Positions 9,171 to 18,656 of a DNA stretch of 64,000 nucleotides are shown one piece after another. The position numbers and the translations under genes were made by a program. The notes beneath the pieces are model-generated. The model was not told the DNA's origin, did not search any database, and worked only from the letters and a program-made list of their open reading frames with translations. The stretch is from Pectinophora gossypiella. Its lineage: Eukaryota; Arthropoda; Insecta; Lepidoptera; Gelechiidae. The stretch is taken from contig NC_065415.1 in assembly GCF_024362695.1 (NCBI RefSeq), positions 14,735,438 through 14,799,437 of the forward strand, written 5' to 3'. Numbering within the stretch: the first letter of the stretch is position 1; every line of letters starts with the position of its first letter.

Positions 9171-9479
9171 CATAAACAGCCTATATACGTCCCACTGCTG
9201 GGCACAGGCCTCTCCTCAATCAACCGAAGGGGGTATTGAGCATACTCCACCACGCTGCTCCAATGCGGGTTTTTTTTTACGGCTAATAGCCGGGACCAAC
9301 GGCTTAACGTGCCCTCCGAAGCACGGAGTCATCTTATTTTTTCGGACAATTAGGTGATTCAAACCTCCAAACAAAGGACAGTCTCACAAAGTGATTTCGA
9401 CAATGTCCCCATCGGTAATTGAACCCGGACCTCCAGATCGTGAGCCTAACGCTCTAACCACTAGACCATGGAGGCTGTT
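9171..9479 (-). mobile_element. SINE-A, near full length
   Basis: Complete in reverse: tail ATAAACAGCCTATATACGTC at the left, tRNA-like head (complement of CCTCCATGGTCTAGTGGTT) at the right. It directly abuts SINE-B, so two SINEs stand side by side in the same orientation. Confidence 0.87.
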
Positions 9480-9530
9480 ATTGATATTATTTACTTATTA
9501 AATTATTAAATTTTGCTGACTGTATGTGTG

Positions 9531-9608
9531 ACTTATTGTAGATTTGCCGCAAATGGCATTCACTACTTGGGCAGACAAATGGGGAGCACTGAGGGTTCTC
9601 ACTCGATG
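9531..9608 (-). mobile_element. D retroposon 3' fragment
   Basis: ATTGTAGATTTGCCGCAAAT through GGGGAGCACTGAGGGTTCTC, the last 80 or so bases of D in reverse, without a visible poly(A). Confidence 0.7.
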
Positions 9609-9969
9609 GCTAAGGACCTGAAGAACCTAATAAATAAAACTAATACCATAAGAAACAAGTTGGGTTGGTTTAGTTTGCCAATAAGTGTCCCCTTCTAAAC
9701 GATTAAAGCGAAGTTTAAAAAGTATATTTTGCCAGGTGGTTCTTAAAAGGGAAGGAAGATTTTCCGACGATTCTTCCTTATTAGATTTCCCCGAAGTCGA
9801 TACCGATATCGGCTTAAAATAGAAAAAATATGCAATGCTACTGGCTGGCCGGTATTGGCAGGCCTTTGCTTTGAGAAAATATGTTTTTGATACGAGTTTT
9901 TAGTAAAATCTTACAAAAGACACGGAGCGCAAGGAATTTTATCTAAAATTATGAACCATTTTTAATGGC
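9609..9969. other. No recognised feature
   Basis: AT-rich intergenic sequence; no repeat or exon recognised. Confidence 0.5.
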
Positions 9970-10236
9970 AACCTGGGACGTCATAGAAAAACGTGACAAA
10001 ATGACGCACTTATTATTACACTTTCGTAGTTAAATTCATAAATAAGTTTAAATAATTACAGCGCATTTGCATTGGGCCATACTGTAATGTTGTATGTACC
10101 TTAATAAATAAAAAAATAAATAAATAAAAATAATTAAATACAAAAAAGAAAACGTTTTTTGCCACCTTTAGATCTGTCTTTATCTAGTAATCAGAATTTC
10201 ATAATTTGTCTTTAATCTAGGAATCTACCCAAATGT
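9970..10236. mobile_element. MITE-Q, interrupted
   Basis: Shares GACGTCATAGAAAAACGTGA and TCAGAATTTCATAATTTGTC with copies at 38739-39008, 40588-40770 and 49585-49860. An AT-rich insert with (AAATAAAT)n at about 10055-10145 is absent from the other copies and looks like a LINE 3' end. Confidence 0.65.
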
Positions 10237-10266
10237 CACAAAAAGTTTACCACATCTATGGCACTT

Positions 10267-10386
10267 CGTGCCCAACTGGGCACCCTTAGGGCTATTGTCT
10301 TAAATTTTGTACCAGGTGAGAGCCTTCAGCGCTCCCCATTTGTCCGGCCTTGTAGTTAATGCCATTTGCGACAAATCTACAATAAG
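10267..10386 (+). mobile_element. D retroposon, 5'-truncated
   Basis: CGTGCCCAACTGGGCACCC to AATCTACAATAAG, the 3' 120 bases of the family. Confidence 0.75.
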
Positions 10387-11209
10387 ATTTATTGTTATTA
10401 CTATTTGAGAATGGTAAAGGCCGAACTGATACAGCCCGCGAGATCACTGCGACTTGTCAGATCTATTGTGACCTAAATCTACAATAAGATAGTCAAAAAC
10501 AAAAAAGGTGTCGCCCCACACAAGGGTCTAAAGTCTCGAAGGTCATTGCCACGGACGGCCTACCGACGTGAGTGATTTCGACTCCCAACCTGTCTTTTCG
10601 ATATTTGTGCCCAGCATGGATGGTTTTTTGGGACGTGTATTGTATATATATGCTGTTTATGTCGTAGTGTTTATGTTATGTTATGTAGTTTTATCTTTTG
10701 GGCACTTTGGGAGCTTATTTTATAGCCCCATTTATATTGTAAAACATTTTTGGTTCATGATTGGTCTAACAGTAAGCTCGGTGGCATGTGGGTACTTAGA
10801 TCGTCTTGCGATGGATGTACCTCCGAGCACCCCATTTGGTATACAGTCGTGAACTAATGAATACCTATAGGTATGCGTCACTGTCGAAAATATTTTCAAA
10901 CGATGACTAAGAAAATATTCCAGTATATTTCTCTTTTATTCGTATTGCTATTTAGTTATACGCTATTTTTCTGGGAAATTTTAGGTCACGTCAAAAAACC
11001 TTTACAGCTTTCACAATAATTATGACAACAACCCTTTCGTGTCGTCACGTTGGGAAATTATATTATGACGTCATGCTATAGGTGTTTTATATTGCCGTCG
11101 TTGTCATGTTTCTTTATGAAATCGTGATTATAATTAAAAAGTATAAATGACAAACAAAAGAATGATATTAGTTTGATCTGTGTAAAATGAAATAAGTAAA
11201 TAAATAAGT
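10387..11209. other. No gene; J repeat at 10745-10860
   Basis: The J block (AACAGTAAGCTCGGTGGCAT and TTGCGATGGATGTACCTCC) recurs split at 12546-12580 and 12745-12810. A frame at 10568-10852 runs across it but has no motif of its own. The rest is AT-rich. Confidence 0.45.
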
Positions 11210-11494
11210 TTGGAAATTAGACATATACTGAGAATTATGGAGAACAGAAGAGGCAAGATGATTGGACACCTAATAAAACACGACGACTTTATTAAAAACA
11301 TTATAGAAGGAAAGCTAGAAGGAAAGAGAGGAAGGGGAAGACCAAGAAGAGCTTACATGGAACAGATTAAAGAAAAGGTTAACGTCGTGTCTTATAGGGA
11401 ACTCAAGGAATTGGCCTTTGATAGACTGGAATGGAAAATGCTACACCGACAAGAGCGTGGCTCTTAAATTGATGATGATGAAATAAATAAGTGT
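11210..11494 (+). pseudogene. LINE-R C-terminal coding fragment with 3' tail
   Basis: An 85-residue C-terminus of a non-LTR retrotransposon protein: MENRRGKMIGHLIKHDDF, then GKRGRGRPRRAYMEQIKEKV, then LAFDRLEWKMLHRQERGS and a stop at 11465-11467. The combination of M-x-GH, the GRPRR basic turn and a terminal W is what the region after the reverse transcriptase thumb looks like in RTE/CR1-type LINEs. The endonuclease and RT domains are absent, so it is 5'-truncated. It ends ATTGATGATGATGAAAT. A second fragment is at 37769-37947 and an inverted one at 46648-46915. The last coding bases are shared with SINE-T. Confidence 0.72.
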
Positions 11495-11499
11495 GCGCA

Positions 11500-12165
11500 A
11501 ATTTTACCGGTCAGGAAAAGATTTTTTAAAATGGTCTCTTAACACTGTTGCAAGTGCCATGATCACGGGATGACTGATGAAATGGGGTTGGAATAGATAA
11601 ACAGTAACTTCGGTTTGTCGTAGTGAGTTTGGTGCGAGTTCAGATGGTTCCGAACATTCCGACATTAAATGTAGAAACAAGCTTCGAAAGAGCGTAGACA
11701 GATATGTTTGCCCTTACAAAATTATGGATCCACCTACTGCACTCGAATTTAATCAGTCATTCATGGCACTAGAAACAGTGTTCCAATCAGCTGAAATATC
11801 GAGGGTCTCATTTCTCTGATTTTAACGCGGTACGAACCCGGTATTATGGGTTTTTATGACTGATGGTGACTCGTATAGAGCAAGCAACCTCGTCCACTTT
11901 GATTTCAGTATCCATTTATCACACAGAATTTCCTACAAATATTTTTTTTACTTTTGTCACGATTCCAAAAACAAATATTTGCATGAGTATCCATTTTCAT
12001 GAAATGGCTGGCTGAACTGTAGTTACTGTGATAAACGGACTTACTCCAAAAAATATTTTTATTTCGTTCGTGTAAAAATGGACACTTTGAAAAAAAAAAT
12101 GTGACAAACAGATACCTACTGGGAGGAAACCGATATTAGGTGGCTGGTTATATGTTATTTTATTT
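11500..12165. other. No recognised feature
   Basis: No exon, repeat or RNA gene recognised; moderately AT-rich. Confidence 0.5.
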
Positions 12166-12180
12166 AAAGGAACATTCACT

Positions 12181-12491
12181 TTTTTTTTGACGTGACGTAT
12201 TGTAGATTTGCCGCCGGTGGCATTAACTACTTGGCCGGACAAATGGGGAGCGCTGAAGGTTCTCACCCAGTACAACGTTTAAGACAACAGGCCTGAGGGT
12301 GCCCAATTGGGCGCGAACCTCGGCTCAGGGTGACATCTGAGAGGGAAAATAATTGATAAAATTAATCGACCCTAGTCGACCACGCCGGCGGGGTCGGTAA
12401 CGGGGTCCTTAAGTGTTTGGTGTCACGAGCTGATTGGCTGCCTCTATGGCTAGAGTAATCGGGTCGTCGAGATCGTATATTACGTCCTTCG
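12181..12491 (-). mobile_element. D retroposon, full-length reference copy (311 bp)
   Basis: Bracketed by a 15-base direct repeat (AAAGGAACATTCACT at 12166-12180 and 12492-12506), which fixes both ends. Read on the minus strand it starts CGAAGGACGTAATATACGAT, contains CCCGCCGGCGTGGTCGAC, CAACTGGGCACCC and CTACAATA, and ends in poly(A). I see no convincing A and B boxes, so it may be a non-tRNA SINE or a LINE 3' derivative that moves at constant length. Confidence 0.85.
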
Positions 12492-12545
12492 AAAGGAACA
12501 TTCACTGTTTCTCATAAAATAATAAGGGATATTTTTTTTCCACGT

Positions 12546-12810
12546 TGGTCTTACAGAAAGCTCTAAGTGGGTACTTAGTTAATAATAAAAAAGTTTATTT
12601 AGTTAAAACATTCGACACGCAAAAACATTTACAACATTAGAATATACACACATTAATATTTAGTTGGAAAACATAAAGGTACATACCCGCACTTCACCAA
12701 AAAAAGGCCAGGGTTCAGTGAAAATTTACCCAGAGGGCAACACTGATTCATCATGCGATGGATGTACCTTTGACTCCCATTGGTATACAGTCGTGAGCTC
12801 ATGTCATGTT
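12546..12810 (+). repeat. J repeat, interrupted
   Basis: TTGGTCTTACAGAAAGCTC at 12546 and CATGCGATGGATGTACCTTT at 12752 are consecutive parts of the block seen intact at 10745-10860. About 165 bp separate them here. Confidence 0.45.
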
Positions 12811-13059
12811 ATGTATACGCGTGTCGACCTACTTTACTTACTTAGCTCATATTACTAAATCGATAATTTATATAAAATTGCAAAATAATTGTGGGAAGCG
12901 ACAGATTTGCGAATTGATTTCCAAGAGCAGAAGGTCAAACTACGCTTAAGTATAGAATTATATTAGAAACAGACCTTGTGAAGAGAATAGCGGGGTAATT
13001 TCAAACCTATAGCAGTACTTAGACCGTTCATGCAGATGTTTAGTGCTACCTTCAGAAGC

Positions 13060-13165
13060 TTGTTACACACACACGCATCACACACACACTCACACACACC
13101 CACCCACACACTCTCACACACACACACTCAATCTCACGCGCACACATACACACACACATCATCAC
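13060..13165 (+). repeat. Degenerate (CA)n-rich tract
   Basis: Runs of CACACA broken by CT, CC and AT, about 100 bp. Simple sequence only. Confidence 0.8.
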
Positions 13166-13182
13166 GCACACGTCATCTAATT

Positions 13183-13400
13183 GTATTTTAAGTCATACCT
13201 GTCATTTTCTTATCCGCCGAAAAAAAGGGGCAAGTATCGACAGGCATAAAATTTATGGAACACATGTCAATTTTAGACAGAAGTTTGAAAAAACCCTTCC
13301 AAAATTTTATATTGGCCAATAACCCAACAGAATTAAGTTGACAGCACACGTCAAACAGATTTTCATACGAGCGAGATGCCTATTGAGTGCCTATTGATTG
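13183..13400. mobile_element. MITE-F, one half
   Basis: TCATACCTGTCATTTTCTTA, GACAGGCATAAAATTTATGG and AACAGAATTAAGTTGACAGC match the left half of MITE-F. The right arm is missing. Confidence 0.7.
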
Positions 13401-13727
13401 AGTGAGGTGTGGGTACCTTGTTCATCTTGCAATGAATACACAGACTATCCCTAGCTTATATGTAAAACAGTTATTTCTTTACCAGAAATCCCTTAGCCAT
13501 TTTTCTATTTCACAAATTAAAGTACAATAACTTGACGTAATCGGAACTCTAATACAATAAGTATAAAAGATCAATTCGAAATTACCACAAAAAAAAACTA
13601 ACTTAATTTCCTAAATGGATTATCTTTCATACATACTGTACTTCATTATTTATTTAATTTGAATTACGGAAGCGGAATAAAGCGAAGGTTGGTAGGGCTG
13701 GCAAAAGAAGACCTAGGACGATCAATA

Positions 13728-14525
13728 AGCTGCAAAAGTCCAATCAGTTTCTTACAAAATAATAAATTAACTGATCTTAATTAACAGCCTCCGTGGTCTA
13801 GTGGTAAAAGCGTTAGGCTCACGATCTGGAGGTCCGGGTTCGATTCCCGATGGGGACATTGTCAAAATCACTTTGTGAGACTGTCCTTTGTTTGGTAAGG
13901 ACTTTTCAGGCTTGAATCACTTGATTGTCCGAAAAAGTAAGACGATTCCGTGCTTCGGAGGGCACGTTAAGCCGTTGGTCCCGGCTATTAGCCGTAAAAA
14001 CACCTCCACAAACCGGCAGTGAAGCAGCGTGGTGGAGTATGCTCCATGCCCTGGTTGATTGAGAGGAGGCCTGTGCCCAGCAGTGGGACGTATATAGGCA
14101 GTTTATGTTATGTTATATTATGTAAGTGCAGACTACTCCGGTTGATTGAAGGGAGGCCTGTGCCCAGCAGTGGGACGTGTATAAGCTGTTTATGTTACGT
14201 TTTACAATATTCTCAAGTTGATTAGTGAGATGCCTGACAGCCCGTTCATAAAAAACTGGATCCAGACTCATGTATACTGTTCAGGGACCAAGAGTCTAGG
14301 TCATATATGAATTAATCTTCTGATACTTTCCAATCCTTACTTAAATTAAATTACTAAATTAGTTTGTAAGTCACTGTACTAACAATATATGGATTAATGT
14401 CCGAAATAAAGTTTTTTTTTTTATTTATTATTTATTTATTTATTTTATGTTAAGTGCTAGTTACATGTCGTTTCTGTAATAGACCAAAACACCTAGAAAA
14501 ACATAAATTTTATAATTATGATAAC
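13728..14525. mobile_element. Y repeat split by a SINE-A insertion
   Basis: GCAAAAGTCCAATCAGTTTC at 13732 and TTACATGTCGTTTCTGTAAT at 14461 are adjacent in the uninterrupted copy at 33020-33150. In between lie SINE-A and an AT-rich (TTTA)n tract, so Y is older than that insertion. Confidence 0.6.
13787..14118 (+). mobile_element. SINE-A, full length
   Basis: The tRNA-derived head has an A box (GGTCTAGTGGTAAAAGCG) and B box (GGTTCGATTCC). The body and tail (TGCCCAGCAGTGGGACGT) are intact. A second copy of the tail at 14129-14195 follows directly, so the 3' end is partly duplicated. Confidence 0.9.
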
Positions 14526-14547
14526 TCATCACATTATTACTAATTTA

Positions 14548-15110
14548 AGAGCCACGCTCTTGTTGGTGTAACATTCTCCGTGCTACTTTTTTAGGGAAAA
14601 ATAGGGCAGTGGTTTCCCTCTTGCCTTCCGCCCCGCAGTACTCTGTCTGACGCGAGTGAGATGGCGCCTTTAGGCCGGTCACATACATTCGGAATTCCGT
14701 TTCGGAATTTCGATTCGAAATACTGTTTCGGGATTCCGTTAATATATCACACACATACGTTTATTTCCGTTCGGAATAACAAGGCTCAGTTGAGCGACTC
14801 TAGAACTTGAGTTCAGACATTTGGCATTATGGACGACGATTTTCTTATCGCGATAGCACTGTTGCTATACCTATCAAGGAAAAAAAAATACGAAATGCGT
14901 AATTCCGAATGCATAGGCCATCATACGGAATTCCCAATCAGATTAAATTTCGAACGGAAAAAAACTGTAAGTATGTGGTTGATTCATAGATGTTGTATGG
15001 ATTTAATGCGTTCGATATTTCGAATCGAAATTCCGAAACGGAATTCCGAATGTATGTGACCGGCCTTAGTGGTTTATTTCAAAGCCGTAAGACCAATGGT
15101 AAGCCGTATT
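14548..15110 (-). mobile_element. SINE-T, split by a PIF/Harbinger MITE
   Basis: AGAGCCACGCTCTTGTTGG at 14549 is the complement of its 3' tail, followed by CTCTTGCCTTCCGCCCCGCA. The element resumes after 15068 (TTTCAAAGCCGTA), as in the unbroken copy at 26179-26350. The tail equals the last codons of LINE-R. Confidence 0.72.
14673..15065 (+). mobile_element. PIF/Harbinger-type MITE with remnant of transposase start
   Basis: Terminal inverted repeats of about 50 bases start GGCCGGTCACATACATTCGG and are flanked by a 3-base TTA duplication (14670-14672, 15066-15068), the PIF/Harbinger signature. Inside, a frame from 14829 begins MDDDFLIAIALLLYLSRKKK. An acidic start, a hydrophobic helix and a basic run are typical of the N-terminus of Harbinger nucleases. 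The catalytic domain is missing: the frame soon runs into the right inverted repeat. This is a deletion derivative that still shows its parent. Confidence 0.78.
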
Positions 15111-15194
15111 ATGACAACTAATGGTTCTTATTTCACCACTGTTTACAAATAATTCGCTGGGCTCAGTGACTGAACTTTTGCTCTTTGAATATCC

Positions 15195-15335
15195 TAAGGT
15201 TAAGAACGATCCACTCTGAACCGGCGTCGATGAATATAGGTCAAGCTAGAGAAGTATGTCAGGATCGAAGCAAATGGAATTCCATAGTGTCTGCTTACCC
15301 CAATGGGAAATAGGCGTGAGTTTTTTGTATATATT
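15195..15335 (+). repeat. Dispersed repeat with TGCTTACCCC end
   Basis: GATCCACTCTGAACCGGCGT and AATGGAATTCCATAGTGTCT recur in reverse at 58683-58840 and in part at 47240-47310. Probably the 3' end of a retroelement. Confidence 0.5.
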
Positions 15336-15414
15336 TCTTTAACTAATCACACGAAAACCTTTTTTACATGACACGTTTGTAAAATCACTTGTTATGTATT
15401 GTATTGTTTATAAT

Positions 15415-15505
15415 TAGGTTAGTATGACAGTGCCCCACAGGACTCGAACCCAACACCCGTGCGTCCGCGGCGGCATCATATATGAAACTATCCACTTGGC
15501 CATTA
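15415..15505 (-). mobile_element. tRNA-like head of another SINE family
   Basis: On the minus strand, TGGCCAAGTGGATAGTTTC (A box) and GGGTTCGAGTCCTGTGG (B box) are 40 bases apart, as in tRNA-derived SINEs. The acceptor stem does not close, so it is not a tRNA gene. The body to about 15750 is unassigned. Confidence 0.5.
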
Positions 15506-15780
15506 CAAACTTTATTTTCACCGGCTTTTTCTATACGATAGGCATTTGTACGGCGACTAAACGGTCTTGATACATGAATTATTGTCTTTGAAATTGTGAA
15601 AGATAGGTGAGAGACCATAATAGTCTGTCTTCTTCTTTCTCGTGTGGATTGTAAGGCCAATATTAGTCATGAATGACCCTTTGTAGAAAAAGATAGAGCA
15701 ACCCTGATGAAAAAAAAAGTTATTCTTGAGCAGCCAAAGACTCATAAATAAGTAAATAATAAAAAAGGGAGTAAATAGTA

Positions 15781-15865
15781 GCCGGGACTAACTGGTTAAC
15801 GTGCTTTCCGAAGCACGGAATCATTTTATATTATGGACAATCAGGTGATTAAAGCCTACATTGTC
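15781..15865 (-). mobile_element. SINE-A/B body fragment
   Basis: CCGGGACTAACTGGTTAACG and TTCCGAAGCACGGAATCATT match the shared body of SINE-A and SINE-B in reverse. It is cut off where the LINE-C copy starts. Confidence 0.6.
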
Positions 15866-15870
15866 CTTAT

Positions 15871-17817
15871 ATATATAACTCCCTATTTAATCTAACAAAA
15901 TCGGAATTTAATAAAGTATTTAAGGCAAAAACAATTAAGAAATCAGACACACCAATTTTTAGTGACTGGGCGACGGTAGGTATTTATAAGAGTAGAAACA
16001 GGTTGTATGAACTTTACGAAGAAAGAACATACAATCATAGCGTAGCTTTTCACGACTATGTAAAACAGTATTCAAAAGTTTTCAAACGTGTTTGCGTTAC
16101 CGCGAAGGCAATGTTTGTTAGCAGTAAAATTAAAGGTAGCTCAGATATTATTAAAATGACTTGGAAAGTTATTAATAGCGAAACTGGGAAAGTCAAAGCA
16201 CGCGATCTCGAGTATCAATTACAAATTGACGGTAAACTACTCACAAATGATAAGCAAGTTGCTGAAGCTTTTGAAAAATTCTTTACTGACATTCCATTTT
16301 CGACTACCAAGGACTTGAAGTCATCTCCTGCACTCGCTCAATCACTTGTAAGGGAGCACATAGATACGTCCAAAGTAGATAAACTAACATTTACACACGT
16401 GAGTCCTAGGGACGTCTTAAGAGCTTTTAAATCTTTAGAAATCAAAAAGACTGCAGATCTTCATGGTCTCTCTGTTAAAGTCATTAACTCCGTGATTGAT
16501 TGCATAGCTCCCTATCTATCATGTATATTTAATAAATGTGTAGACAATGGTGTGTTTCCAGATTTAATGAAGCACAGTAAAGTCATTCCATTGTTTAAAG
16601 CTGGTAGTACTTCTGACCCTACTAATTTTAGACCAATATCTATACTACCCACGCTTAGTAAAATATTTGAAAAAATTTTATTACTGCAATTACTTCAACA
16701 TTTCAATTTAAACAATTTAATGTCTAATAAACAATTTGGTTTCACAAAGGGTCGCTCAACAACCGATGCTGGTGTTGAGTTAATAAATCATGTTTTTCAG
16801 GCTTGGGAGGAGTCCAAAGATGCTATTGGTGTCTTTTGCGACCTTACCAAAGCCTTCGATTGCGTTTGTCATGATATCTTGATCGCGAAACTTCGTCACT
16901 ATGGAATAACTGATAATGCCATCGCTCTTTTGGAGTCATACCTTAGTGGCCGCGTTCAGAGGGTTGATGTGCATGGCTGCAGATCGTGTGGATCTAACGT
17001 CACTATAGGCGTCCCGCAGGGCTCAATTCTAGGTCCATTTCTATTCCTAGTTTACATAAACGACCTACCTAGTCTTGTAAAACATGAGGTGGTGCTGTTT
17101 GCAGATGATACCTCCTTACTTTTTAAAGTAAAGAGACGACAAGATTCCTTTGACGATGTAAACAACGCCATTTCAGAGGTAGTGGATTGGTTTACTGTAA
17201 ACAACCTGCTACTTAATGAAAATAAAACAAAATATGTTTATTTTACGTTATCGAATGTTAGTAGGCCCCTCGATTCTATTATTGTAAAAAATAAGGAATT
17301 GGACCTCACGGATACTGCTGTATTTTTGGGAATTACTTTGGACGCTAAGTTGCAATGGAGTCCTCATATTGATAAGTTGTCCAAAAGGCTCAGCTCAGCA
17401 GCATTCGCGGTCAAAAAAATTCGTTTAATAACCGATGTAGAAACCGCGCGATTAGTTTATTTTGCCTACTTCCACAGTCTAATGTCGTACGGCATCTTGC
17501 TGTGGGGTCATGCTGCAGATATGAACAGCATTTTTGTTCTGCAAAAGCGAGCCATTCGGGCGATTTACAAATTGGGACCCAAGATGTCACTTAGAAATAA
17601 ATTTAAAGAAATTAATATTTTAACTTTGGCATCACAATATATCTTTGAAAACTTAATATATGTAAAAAAACATATAGGATTATTTGCAAAAAATAGCGAT
17701 CGGCACATTGTTAATACCAGGAATAAAAATAAACTTGCTTTACAAGTCAGTCGATTACATAAGATTACTAAATCTTTTAAGGGGCAATGTAAACATAAAA
17801 TATTGGTATACAATTGA
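15871..17817 (+). CDS. LINE-C reverse transcriptase, truncated at both ends
   Basis: The frame is open from the element's left edge. The first internal start is at 16003 (TTG), so the true N-terminus is missing. The lead-in contains YNSLFNLTKSEFNKVF and WATVGIYKSRNRLYELYEER, the linker before RT in CR1/Jockey-type proteins. Counting from 16003, RT motifs follow in order: FRPISILPTLSKIFEK, QFGFTKGRSTTDA, catalytic Asp280 in FCDLTKAFD, GVPQGSILGPFLF at about 336, and the catalytic FADD at 366-369. Then come thumb motifs (FLGITLD, SYGILLWG, LQKRAIRAI). Both active-site blocks are intact, with no frameshift over 640 codons, so the copy is fairly young. The last codons (after KGQC) read into an inverted copy of the 3' end and stop at 17815-17817, so the native C-terminus is lost from this frame. 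Without an endonuclease it cannot be autonomous. Confidence 0.9.
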   Translation: MYNSLFNLTKSEFNKVFKAKTIKKSDTPIFSDWATVGIYKSRNRLYELYEERTYNHSVAFHDYVKQYSKVFKRVCVTAKAMFVSSKIKGSSDIIKMTWKVINSETGKVKARDLEYQLQIDGKLLTNDKQVAEAFEKFFTDIPFSTTKDLKSSPALAQSLVREHIDTSKVDKLTFTHVSPRDVLRAFKSLEIKKTADLHGLSVKVINSVIDCIAPYLSCIFNKCVDNGVFPDLMKHSKVIPLFKAGSTSDPTNFRPISILPTLSKIFEKILLLQLLQHFNLNNLMSNKQFGFTKGRSTTDAGVELINHVFQAWEESKDAIGVFCDLTKAFDCVCHDILIAKLRHYGITDNAIALLESYLSGRVQRVDVHGCRSCGSNVTIGVPQGSILGPFLFLVYINDLPSLVKHEVVLFADDTSLLFKVKRRQDSFDDVNNAISEVVDWFTVNNLLLNENKTKYVYFTLSNVSRPLDSIIVKNKELDLTDTAVFLGITLDAKLQWSPHIDKLSKRLSSAAFAVKKIRLITDVETARLVYFAYFHSLMSYGILLWGHAADMNSIFVLQKRAIRAIYKLGPKMSLRNKFKEINILTLASQYIFENLIYVKKHIGLFAKNSDRHIVNTRNKNKLALQVSRLHKITKSFKGQCKHKILVYN

Positions 17818-18121
17818 GTAATTTAGCTGCCTAATATCAGTTCTCAGACAGTTAATCCCATGCATTCATATCTTCTAAATAATCACTAACTTTATGTCAA
17901 TGGGAATCTTATTGTAAAAACGTGTTTTTACAATAAGATTCCCATTGACATTCAGAATTTGCCTTTCAACTGTTTTAAGACAGTAGTTAAACAAAAACTT
18001 TACAAAAAAGGTTATTATAAAGTTAGTGATTATTTAGAAGATATGAATGCATGGGATTAACTGTCTGAGAACTGATATTAGGCAGCTAAATTACTCAATT
18101 GTATACCAATATTTTATGTTT
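17791..18121. repeat. Inverted duplicate of the LINE-C 3' end
   Basis: Bases 17791-17893 are the exact complement of 18019-18121 (103 bases). Bases 17894-17921 are the exact complement of 17924-17951 (28 bases, 2-base spacer). The left segment is therefore the reverse complement of 17924-18121 with 67 bases (17952-18018) missing. It is absent from the other LINE-C 3' ends. Confidence 0.93.
17924..18060 (+). pseudogene. Displaced C-terminus of the LINE-C protein
   Basis: In frame this reads FYNKIPIDIQNLPFNCFK, then LYKKGYYKVSDYLED and a TAA at 18058-18060. It is the expected continuation of the reverse transcriptase frame after SFKGQC, cut off by the 131-base inverted insert. It aligns with the LINE-G C-terminus at 3121-3216. 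Confidence 0.85.
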
Positions 18122-18326
18122 TATGTTTATTTTTATTTTTTTAAAGAACGTCTAGGGCCCTGTGCCGAGGTTTTTCTTGCAGCTTCTTTTCCCCGGCTAT
18201 ACAGGTTGTGAGAAGCTGCAGTAGTTTTAGGCGGATGAGACGTTCGTTATGTAAAATTGACGATTCAAAGTGTAACTATGTTACCTACTGAATAAAGATA
18301 TTTTTGAATTTGAATTTGAATTTGAA

Positions 18327-18422
18327 CTTACCAAACAAAGGACTGTCGCACAAAGTGATTTCGACAATGTCCCCATGGGGAATCGAAGCCGGATCTCCAG
18401 ATCGTGAGCCCAACGATCTAAC
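18327..18422 (-). mobile_element. SINE-A head fragment
   Basis: TACCAAACAAAGGACTGTCG to CAGATCGTGAGCCCAACGAT is the 5' part of SINE-A in reverse, directly abutting the LINE-C tail. Confidence 0.75.
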
Positions 18423-18656
18423 GAATGAGTGCATGAGTGATGACGCGGAGGAATAAAACAGCATCTCGCTCCTATGCAACCCGTTTGACGTGTGCTGTCA
18501 ACTTAATTCTGTCGGGTTATTGGCCAATATAAAATTTTGGGAGTTTTTTAAGTAAGTATGTGGAAAAAAATTACGTATGCCTGTCGATTACCCGTCTCTT
18601 TCCTTTTCGGCGGATAAGAAAATGACAGGTATAGCTTAAAATAAACTTAGATGATA
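18423..18656. mobile_element. MITE-F, one half
   Basis: CATCTCGCTCCTATGCAACC, ATTCTGTCGGGTTATTGGCC and CGGCGGATAAGAAAATGACA match the right half of MITE-F. The left arm is missing. Confidence 0.72.

Larger units (their letters stand above)
15868..18326 (+). mobile_element. LINE-C non-LTR retrotransposon, 5'-truncated, rearranged 3' end
   Basis: About 2.46 kb with a long reverse transcriptase frame, a displaced C-terminus, a 3' UTR (CCTGTGCCGAGGTTTTTC and GGCGGATGAGACGTTCGTTA) and a (GAATTT)n tail ending near 18326. The endonuclease is absent. Other 3' ends of the family lie at 36766-37128, 42785-43150 (two) and 49879-50396. The hexamer tail in place of poly(A) fits CR1-like clades. I cannot name the clade from sequence alone. 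Confidence 0.88.

Noticed and set aside
13787..13860. tRNA gene(s), here and at other SINE heads (21794, 23073, 34950, 48737)
   Set aside because: A and B boxes are present, but the acceptor stems do not pair and each continues into a SINE body with a tail and target-site duplication. They are SINE heads, not tRNA genes.
17565..17813. Minus-strand 82-codon frame
   Set aside because: Antisense shadow of the LINE-C reverse transcriptase.
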